A stretch of DNA of 5,219 bases from Cyanobacteriota bacterium (GTDB lineage Bacteria > Cyanobacteriota > Cyanobacteriia > Phormidesmidales > Phormidesmidaceae), in NCBI GenBank assembly GCA_027619675.1, contig JAQCHG010000181.1, positions 1 to 5,219 on the forward strand, written 5' to 3'. Below are positions 1 through 4,019 of this stretch, piece after piece. A program made the position numbers and the translations under genes. The notes beneath the pieces were generated by a model. The model made no database searches. It was not told where the DNA came from and worked only from the letters and a program-made list of their open reading frames with translations. Position 1 is the first letter of the stretch, and every line of letters starts with the position of its first letter.

Positions 1-477
1 GTGTTGTTCCTGGGGGTTGAGACAACGCTGTATCAGCCCTTCCCCATAACGGCGGGGGGCGATCGCCTCTACATCTACCCCAATGGCAGCCCCTCGGGTC
101 AGGGCGTACACTACCCGATCGCCACTGTGGGCCAGGTTAAAGGTCAGTGCTGGGTCAAGGCTGGGGGGGGCGGCTAACTGGGGCTTGCCGTGATCGCCAT
201 AGCTAAACGCGATCACCTCGGGCGCAACCCCCAAATACTGACCCAACAGCCACCGCAGCCCGCCGCGAGCCAGGATGAAGGTGTGGCGATCGCGATCGCG
301 GTGAAAGCGATCGGCGCGATCCCGTTCTGTCCCTGCCAGCCATCCCTGCCATTGGGGCAGCCATCCAGCGGTGGTGGGGATCGGTAACTGCCAGAGATGA
401 ACGGTACCGGGGGTGAGGAGGCCCCACGGCTGGGGCGGCAGGGGCAAAAAAGGGGCAGTCATGGGCAAAGGGCGCAT
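1..477 (-). CDS. 4'-phosphopantetheinyl transferase, HetI/Sfp type (partial, C-terminus outside window)
   Basis: The family moves the phosphopantetheine arm of coenzyme A onto a serine of carrier proteins of fatty acid, polyketide or nonribosomal peptide synthases, in the cytoplasm. I translated this frame by hand; it is open to the left edge, giving 159 residues of the roughly 220-240 usual for Sfp-type enzymes. Visible motifs are VHLW (26-29), a conserved arginine-glycine stretch LARGGLR (69-75), GKPQL (97-101), FNLAHSGD (113-120) and IGVDVE (132-137), where D135 and E137 would be the magnesium ligands. The second signature, W-x-x-KE-x-x-x-K, would lie beyond position 1. The first ATG after an in-frame TAA (484-486) is at 477; a second ATG at 462 would drop five residues, and neither has a clear Shine-Dalgarno sequence. 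It resembles HetI as I remember it, but the partner synthase is unknown. The gene diverges from the dehydrogenase at 690. Confidence 0.87.
   Translation of the reverse strand, partial: MRPLPMTAPFLPLPPQPWGLLTPGTVHLWQLPIPTTAGWLPQWQGWLAGTERDRADRFHRDRDRHTFILARGGLRWLLGQYLGVAPEVIAFSYGDHGKPQLAAPPSLDPALTFNLAHSGDRVVYALTRGAAIGVDVEAIAPRRYGEGLIQRCLNPQEQH
286..299. repeat. Two overlapping HIP1 octamers (GCGATCGC)
   Basis: GCGATCGC occurs at 286-293 and again at 292-299, sharing two bases, within the transferase gene, where it encodes the charged DRDRH stretch. Further exact copies start at 59, 841, 1279, 1600, 1685, 1738, 2380, 2779, 3514, 3902, 4236, 4706 and 5059. The palindrome is the core of HIP1, a hallmark of many cyanobacterial genomes. 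Confidence 0.95.
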
Positions 478-612
478 CAGGACTTACGGAGTCGTACCGA
501 TAGACCAGGGGCTTCAGCCCTTGCCCCAACGGAAGACCGAGGATGCAGGCGCATTTTGCATCAGTCCTAAGCATAAAACCCGTGGTACAACTGCCCCAGA
601 ACCGGGCAAGTT

Positions 613-629
613 GCGGATACTTCATCCGC
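613..629. other. Perfect 6-bp inverted repeat (hairpin) upstream of the dehydrogenase gene
   Basis: GCGGAT (613-618) and ATCCGC (624-629) are exact reverse complements around a 5-base spacer. No T-tract follows, so it is not an intrinsic terminator. It lies about 60 bp upstream of the ATG at 690 and directly before the 13-bp tandem duplication, so it could be an operator or a leader hairpin. Function is inference only. Confidence 0.45.
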
Positions 630-632
630 TAT

Positions 633-658
633 CACGTCGGTCCTGCACGTCGGTCCTG
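633..658. repeat. Exact tandem duplication of a 13-bp unit
   Basis: The unit CACGTCGGTCCTG occurs twice back to back (633-645 and 646-658) without a mismatch. A degenerate third trace (CATCGGCCCTGTCCTG) follows at about 665-680. The duplication sits 31 bp before the dehydrogenase start. It may be replication slippage, or a doubled protein-binding site. Confidence 0.85.
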
Positions 659-689
659 ATCAGCCATCGGCCCTGTCCTGCCCCTCCTT

Positions 690-1910
690 ATGCCCCCCTT
701 AACCCCGCAAACTCCGCCCCGCCCCGCCCATCCCCACATCTGTATCATTGGTGGGGGCTTTGGGGGCCTCTACACCGCCCTGTATTTGGCCCGCAAGGGT
801 CGTGGGCGGCAGCCCTGTGACATTACCCTGGTGGAACCCAGCGATCGCTTCACCTTTACCCCCCTGCTGTATGAGGTGTTGACGGACGAACTCAAACCCT
901 GGGAAATTGCCCCCCGCTACGGCGATCTGCTCCAGGGCACCGCCATCCACCACCGCCAGACAGCGGCCCAAGGTTGGGACCTCCAGGCTCGCACCGTCAC
1001 CCTGGCCACGGGGGAGGTGCTGACCTACGACTACTTAGTCATTGCTACGGGCAGCCAGCAGCGTCCCGTCCCCGTACCGGGGGTGCAGAACCATGCCTAC
1101 CGCTTTCGCACCTGGGCCGATGCCGATGCCCTAGAGGCCCGGTTGGCGCAGTTGGAGGCGGTGGCCCCCCCGCCCATCCGGGTCACCGTGGTGGGAGGCG
1201 GCCCCAGTGGGGTGGAGGTGGCCTGTAAACTAGCGGATCGGCTGGGGCAGCGGGGGCAGGTGCAGTTGGTGGAGCAGGGCGATCGCGTGCTTAAGCCCTT
1301 TTCACCACGGATGCAGCGGGTGGCGACGCGGGCGTTGGTTAAGCGACGGGTGACCCTGCGGTTTGAGACGGGGGTGCAGGTCATAACGGCGGATGCCCTC
1401 ACCCTCACCACCGCCACGGGCACAGAAACGACCCCGATGGATTTGGTGGTGTGGGCGGCGGGGACCCGGCCTACCCCTTGGTTGGGGGGAGACCCGGCGA
1501 CTACCCCCCTTGGCCAGCAGGCGATTCGCCCCTCGTTGCAGTTGCCGGGGCAGCCCTATGTGTTTGTAGTGGGGGATCAGGCGGCCATGCCCTGGCGGCG
1601 CGATCGCCCCGCCCCCCAAACTGCCCAGGCTGCTTACCAAGCTGCTGCCACGGTCGCCCATAACCTGCTGGCGGTGATGCAGGGGCGATCGCCCAAAGCC
1701 TTTCGGTACCTGCACCTAGGGGACATGATGACCTTGGGCGATCGCGATGCCCTGGTTTCTAGCTTTGGCCTACTGATCCAGGGACGCTTTGCCGCCTTTA
1801 TCCGACAGGTGGTTTACCTCCAGCGTCTTCCCACCTGGGGCCATCGCCTCCAGGTGGCCCGCCATCGCCTTACCCACCTAGGAATCTGGTTTCGGCGCAA
1901 CCCCGGCTAG
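690..1910 (+). CDS. ndbB: Type II NAD(P)H dehydrogenase (NDH-2), NdbB-like
   Basis: This single-subunit FAD flavoprotein passes electrons from NAD(P)H to a quinone at the membrane surface without pumping protons. The 406-residue protein has both Rossmann folds. The FAD motif GGGFGG is at 21-26 with E49 at the end of the next strand, and the pyridine nucleotide motif GGGPSG is at 169-174 with E194 at the matching place, which usually favours NADH over NADPH. The ATG motif (119-121), the FAD-contacting VVGDQA (293-298) and the AQAAYQ motif (312-317) of the quinone site are present. The C-terminal part (about 340-400) carries FRYLHLGDMMTLG and a hydrophobic/basic tail that suits membrane attachment. 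Length and motifs recall Synechocystis NdbB (Slr1743), the NDC1-type enzyme that reduces demethylphylloquinone in vitamin K1 synthesis. That subgroup assignment is from memory and less sure than the NDH-2 call. No Shine-Dalgarno sequence precedes the ATG, but the fold begins right after it. No clear terminator follows. Confidence 0.93.
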   Translation: MPPLTPQTPPRPAHPHICIIGGGFGGLYTALYLARKGRGRQPCDITLVEPSDRFTFTPLLYEVLTDELKPWEIAPRYGDLLQGTAIHHRQTAAQGWDLQARTVTLATGEVLTYDYLVIATGSQQRPVPVPGVQNHAYRFRTWADADALEARLAQLEAVAPPPIRVTVVGGGPSGVEVACKLADRLGQRGQVQLVEQGDRVLKPFSPRMQRVATRALVKRRVTLRFETGVQVITADALTLTTATGTETTPMDLVVWAAGTRPTPWLGGDPATTPLGQQAIRPSLQLPGQPYVFVVGDQAAMPWRRDRPAPQTAQAAYQAAATVAHNLLAVMQGRSPKAFRYLHLGDMMTLGDRDALVSSFGLLIQGRFAAFIRQVVYLQRLPTWGHRLQVARHRLTHLGIWFRRNPG

Positions 1911-1994
1911 CGGCCTGTCTTCCCTGTTCCAGAAAACAGTGGGCAAATTGACGCCCCACGGTACGGGATCTGCGGCCCGTTGTCCTCCCTGAGC

Positions 1995-2172
1995 ATCCGT
2001 AAAATTCCTTGCCTCTGCGTAGAACTTCCGACCCGTCTGAAATCGGCATCCGTAGTTTACCGACCTTGTTTTTGTCCGGGAGATTATCCACTGACCAGGG
2101 ATCCGTATTTTCTATGGGTTGTTGTCACCGCCACGACTTTAAAACGGGGAATAGTCCTAAAAGATATCCGTA
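1995..2172 (+). repeat. Four direct copies of ATCCGTA
   Basis: The heptamer ATCCGTA occurs at 1995-2001, 2048-2054, 2101-2107 and 2166-2172, all on the plus strand. The start-to-start distances are 53, 53 and 65 bp. A T- or A-rich stretch follows each copy. A truncated copy (ATCCG) stands at 2236-2240. The sequences between the copies are not alike, so this is a recurring short motif and not a tandem repeat of a longer unit. Its place upstream of the PEP-CTERM gene suggests regulator binding sites. Confidence 0.6.
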
Positions 2173-2268
2173 TTTATCAGCAAATAACCCTCACTCAAGG
2201 GATTTTCTATCGTCTCGCCTAAGCGGACCTTTGAAATCCGGACCTTGCCCATAATCCTTCCATAAAGA

Positions 2269-2337
2269 AGCTCCCAATCCCTTTGCTAAAAGCTGTTGGG
2301 TGACCAAAATGACAATGTAGACATTGGTTGGGAAGCT
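2269..2337 (+). promoter_or_regulatory. Candidate leader RNA structure that can sequester the PEP-CTERM ribosome binding site
   Basis: AGCTCCCAATCC (2269-2280) can pair with GGTTGGGAAGCT (2326-2337) through 11 base pairs with two single-base bulges (A2333 and T2278). This would bury the Shine-Dalgarno bases GGGAAG (2330-2335). The same CCCAA (2273-2277) can instead pair with TTGGG (2296-2300), stacked on an inner CTTT/AAAG stem (2281-2284 with 2289-2292), which would free the Shine-Dalgarno. The two folds exclude each other. It matches no riboswitch class that I recognise. It requires transcription to begin upstream of 2269, which is not shown. Confidence 0.35.
2330..2335 (+). promoter_or_regulatory. 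Ribosome binding site of the PEP-CTERM gene
   Basis: GGGAAG stands 8 bases before the ATG at 2344. It decides the start in favour of that ATG over the in-frame TTG at 2296, and the residues that follow the ATG form a proper signal peptide. Confidence 0.7.
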
Positions 2338-2343
2338 CCGGCG

Positions 2344-3045
2344 ATGAACTCTATTCTGAAAGCAACATTCTTGGGTGGCGCGATCGCCGCCAGCACCCTG
2401 CTAGCAGGCCCTCAAGTGGCTGAGGCGGCGAGTGTAAAGGCAACGGTCACTGCCGATAACTTCTACGGTTTGTTTTATGGAAATGAGGATGGCAGCATCC
2501 TGAACTTTGTCGGTCGCAACGAAGTTGGTGCCAGTGGTGAACCAGGTAAATATAACTGGTCTTTACCGGAAACCTGGGATTTTGAGATCAGCAATAACGA
2601 CTATTTGTACTTAGTCACTTGGGACGATGCCTCGATAGCTGAATCCTGGATTGGGGAATTTTACGTAGAGGGCAAGCAGTTATTGTCCAGCGCCAGCGAC
2701 TGGGAATATATCCTCAATGAAGACAACCCCTTCACCCGAACTGGTAACCCTGTTCCTGGTAATGACGAGCTCGGAACCGCGATCGCTGCCGGTGGTTGGC
2801 AAGGTGCAGAAACCGTGGGTAAAAACGGTATTGGCACTTGGAACACCATTGAAGGCATTGACGCTGATGCTGATTGGCTGCGGACGGCTGCACGGGGTAC
2901 CGACATGTACACCATCTTCAGAACCAAGGTGTCTTTGACGGATACCGCTGGGGTAGATGTGCCGGAACCCGCCTCTCTGCTGGGTCTGTTGGCCATTGGT
3001 GCAGTTGGCACCACCACCCTCCGTCGCCGTCAGCAACAGGCTTAG
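2344..3045 (+). CDS. PEP-CTERM sorting domain-containing exported protein
   Basis: The 233-residue protein is made for export and sorting at the cell envelope. Residues 1-29 form a signal peptide: short basic N-terminus, hydrophobic core, and an AEAA end before S30. The C-terminus is a textbook PEP-CTERM: VPEPAS (206-211), a hydrophobic segment (212-226) and RRR (227-229). In this family an exosortase cuts near the PEP motif and hands the protein on to the surface or extracellular matrix; no exosortase gene lies in the window. The mature middle part (30-200) is acidic and rich in W, Y, N and D, with blocks such as YNWSLPETWDFEI (70-82) and VTWDDASIAESWIGEF (91-106). This suggests a secreted beta-sandwich, but I cannot name the domain or a ligand. 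No cysteine is present. Its base composition is lower in GC than the flanking genes. A long leader precedes it and an intrinsic terminator follows 34 bp after the stop, so it is probably monocistronic. Confidence 0.92.
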   Translation: MNSILKATFLGGAIAASTLLAGPQVAEAASVKATVTADNFYGLFYGNEDGSILNFVGRNEVGASGEPGKYNWSLPETWDFEISNNDYLYLVTWDDASIAESWIGEFYVEGKQLLSSASDWEYILNEDNPFTRTGNPVPGNDELGTAIAAGGWQGAETVGKNGIGTWNTIEGIDADADWLRTAARGTDMYTIFRTKVSLTDTAGVDVPEPASLLGLLAIGAVGTTTLRRRQQQA

Positions 3046-3079
3046 AAAATCCTGTCGAAGCCAGTTTTAAGCCACAACG

Positions 3080-3113
3080 GGGTGGGCCTCAGGTCCACCC
3101 TTTTTTCTTTTTT
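3080..3113 (+). terminator. Intrinsic (rho-independent) terminator of the PEP-CTERM gene
   Basis: GGGTGGGCC (3080-3088) and GGTCCACCC (3092-3100) form a 9-bp stem, including one G-T pair, closed by a TCA loop. TTTTTTCTTTTTT (3101-3113) follows directly. This is the clearest terminator in the window and ends the transcript 34 bp after the stop codon. Confidence 0.93.
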
Positions 3114-3254
3114 CTGATGCAACCGACGACCAAGGGTGAGTACCACGGGGTGTAAATTGGCCAGCTATCATACCGATTCCCTGGGCTACGGCTGCATCGG
3201 GCGCAAACCCACCGCCTTAGTCCAGCGCGGCGTAAGTTTGTCAACCGTTTCCTT

Positions 3255-3287
3255 GGGTGGGGGAGCTGGGGAGCATGGGAGATAGGG
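3255..3287 (+). other. G-quadruplex-type motif
   Basis: Five tracts of three to five G follow one another with loops T, AGCT, AGCAT and AGATA. This meets the usual rule of four or more G3+ tracts with loops of 1-7 bases. The purine-rich pattern with GGGAG steps also resembles low-complexity intergenic filler common in cyanobacteria, so folding in the cell is not established. Confidence 0.6.
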
Positions 3288-3328
3288 AGCCAGAAGGTAG
3301 GGTTATTCGCGCCAAGCTCAACTAGGGG

Positions 3329-3405
3329 TATGGCTTCGCTAGTGCGTCCCTACCGCTGAATGGATGTGCTGTCTGAATTCGCAGCATCTGGATTCCCTAG
3401 GGTGG
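3329..3405 (+). repeat. 77-bp dispersed direct repeat, copy A
   Basis: This copy aligns without gaps to 3943-4019 (offset 614 bp) with 67 of 77 bases identical. Within the first 66 bases only 6 differ. It lies upstream of the cupin gene. TAGGG (3323-3327) and CCCTA (3348-3352) frame its left end as a short inverted repeat. No transposase or classical terminal repeats are visible; it is best seen as a short non-autonomous interspersed repeat. Confidence 0.85.
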
Positions 3406-3455
3406 CGTGGGGTCAGGGAGCCGGGGGGCAGTGGCAGAATGACCGTGTCCCACCC

Positions 3456-3464
3456 GGAGGTGAT
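3456..3464 (+). promoter_or_regulatory. Strong Shine-Dalgarno sequence of the cupin gene
   Basis: GGAGGTGAT is a nine-base perfect complement to the 3' end of 16S rRNA. The core GGAGG ends five bases before ATG 3466. This decides the start: ATG 3463 is too close, ATG 3439 has no such site, and the ORF start at 3364 lies inside the repeat. Confidence 0.8.
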
Positions 3465-3465
3465 G

Positions 3466-3930
3466 ATGACTGAGAGCACCGCGCATGTCCCTTCTCCGTT
3501 CCTGTCTGCCGCCGCGATCGCGGCTCTACCGGAACAGGTCTTCGTACATCCCCTCAATCCCCAGGCGGTGCGTCACAGCAAAGCCCTAGCAGCGGCGGTG
3601 GGCTGCATTCACTTGGGGGTGCATTGGGTGCGGGTGGCCCCCGGCGACGATTCGACCGCCTACCATCGCCACCGGGGAGAAGAAGAATTTATCTACATCC
3701 TGTCTGGGCGGGGCAGGGCCACCATTGGCGGCGACACCTTTGACGTGCAGCCAGGGGATTTCATGGGCTTTCCCCCCAACAGTCCGGCCCATATGCTCAG
3801 CAATCCCTTCAACACGGATTTGATCTACCTGATGGGGGGCACTCATCTGGACTACGACGTGTGTGAATACCCCCACGCGGGTCAACGGATATACCGGGTG
3901 GGCGATCGCCGCCTCTACGAGCAGATGTAG
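3466..3930 (+). CDS. Small single-domain cupin protein
   Basis: The 154-residue protein is one double-stranded beta-helix (cupin) domain. Cupin motif 1 is complete: HRH at 67-69, then four residues, E74, six residues, G81. Motif 2 is represented by PGDFMGFPPNSPAH with H109, three residues, N113. H67, H69, E74 and H109 are therefore the likely metal ligands. The C-terminal DVCEYPHAGQRIYR (131-144) matches my memory of the COG3837 group of short cupins, which have no agreed function. Substrate is unknown; it may bind or modify a small molecule, or sense one. The longer frame from 3364 starts inside a repeat, so the start at 3466 with the strong Shine-Dalgarno is preferred; ATG 3439 would add nine residues. 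The gene stands alone between two copies of a 77-bp repeat and converges on the kinase gene. Confidence 0.87.
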   Translation: MTESTAHVPSPFLSAAAIAALPEQVFVHPLNPQAVRHSKALAAAVGCIHLGVHWVRVAPGDDSTAYHRHRGEEEFIYILSGRGRATIGGDTFDVQPGDFMGFPPNSPAHMLSNPFNTDLIYLMGGTHLDYDVCEYPHAGQRIYRVGDRRLYEQM

Positions 3931-3963
3931 GGCGCGAGTGCATATGGCGTCGCTAGTGCGCCC
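3930..3963. other. Imperfect hairpin in the convergent gap
   Basis: GGGCGC (3930-3935) and GCGCCC (3958-3963) are perfect complements around a 22-base interval and start at the last base of the cupin stop codon. No T-tract follows on either strand, so termination is doubtful. It looks like the remains of a longer palindrome centred on CATATG (3941-3946), because the right arm continues with bases whose complement is partly kept on the left. Confidence 0.35.
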
Positions 3964-4019
3964 CTACCGCTGAATGGATAGGTTGTCTGAATTCGCAGAA
4001 TCTGGATTACCCGTGGTGG
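3943..4019 (+). repeat. 77-bp dispersed direct repeat, copy B
   Basis: This is the partner of 3329-3405 in the same orientation, 87% identical. It fills the gap between the convergent cupin and kinase-WD40 genes. It also reaches into the latter: the TAA stop (4007-4009) and the last three codons of the kinase-WD40 gene lie inside the repeat. Copy A has a C in place of the A at 4009, so it would not give a stop there. Confidence 0.85.

Larger units (their letters stand above)
478..689. promoter_or_regulatory. Divergent intergenic region between the transferase and ndbB-like genes
   Basis: This 212-bp stretch must hold the promoters of two divergent genes, but I find no convincing -35/-10 pair on either strand. 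It holds several short symmetric elements. AGGACT (479-484) is inverted as AGTCCT (563-568), and each is next to a copy of GCATCAG (474-480 and 558-564). A 6-bp stem with a TTCA loop lies at 507-522, and GATGCA (542-547) is inverted as TGCATC (557-562). The hairpin and tandem duplication nearest the dehydrogenase are listed separately. I see no coding potential and no tRNA. Confidence 0.4.
1911..2343 (+). promoter_or_regulatory. Long non-coding leader/promoter region of the PEP-CTERM gene
   Basis: This 433-bp region holds no ORF that resembles a gene. It is AT-richer than the dehydrogenase: 29 of 60 bases are G or C at 2041-2100, against 43 of 60 at 1201-1260. The first 70 bp hold two weak 5-bp hairpins (1924-1939 and 1963-1980) without T-tracts, so termination after the dehydrogenase is not evident. 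After that come four ATCCGTA motifs, two copies of ATTTTCTAT (2107-2115 and 2202-2210), two copies of CGGACCTT (2224-2231 and 2239-2246) and a possible leader RNA structure. The best promoter-like pair I see is TTGCTA (2283-2288), 16 bp, CAAAAT (2305-2310); it is weak, and if used it would cut off most of the leader structure. Confidence 0.45.
3114..3465. other. Non-coding stretch between the PEP-CTERM terminator and the cupin gene
   Basis: I find no gene-like ORF, tRNA or convincing promoter here. The stretch holds a run of G-tracts (3255-3287), copy A of the 77-bp repeat (3329-3405) and the cupin ribosome binding site (3456-3464). The cupin promoter should lie here or inside the repeat, but I cannot place it. 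Confidence 0.5.

Noticed and set aside
101..180. Possible frameshift in the transferase at the G8 run
   Set aside because: Careful codon-by-codon reading shows the frame intact on both sides of the run.
203..625. 140-codon minus-strand ORF overlapping the transferase gene
   Set aside because: It is in another frame of the same strand; the frame with FNLAHSGD and IGVDVE motifs is the real gene, and this product has no recognisable motif.
1924..1980. Hairpins after the dehydrogenase as its terminator
   Set aside because: Stems are only 5 bp and no T-tract follows either of them.
1980..2254. Two short plus-strand ORFs of about 80 codons in the PEP-CTERM leader
   Set aside because: They overlap each other in different frames, lack ribosome binding sites and show no motif or plausible protein composition.
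2296..2343. TTG start for the PEP-CTERM gene, adding 16 residues
   Set aside because: The added residues would put a charged, acidic stretch before the signal peptide. ATG 2344 has a Shine-Dalgarno at proper distance and gives a normal signal peptide.
3364..3465. Longer cupin start at ATG 3364
   Set aside because: The extra codons lie in repeat copy A and intergenic DNA and do not look like protein. The nine-base Shine-Dalgarno at 3456-3464 points to ATG 3466.
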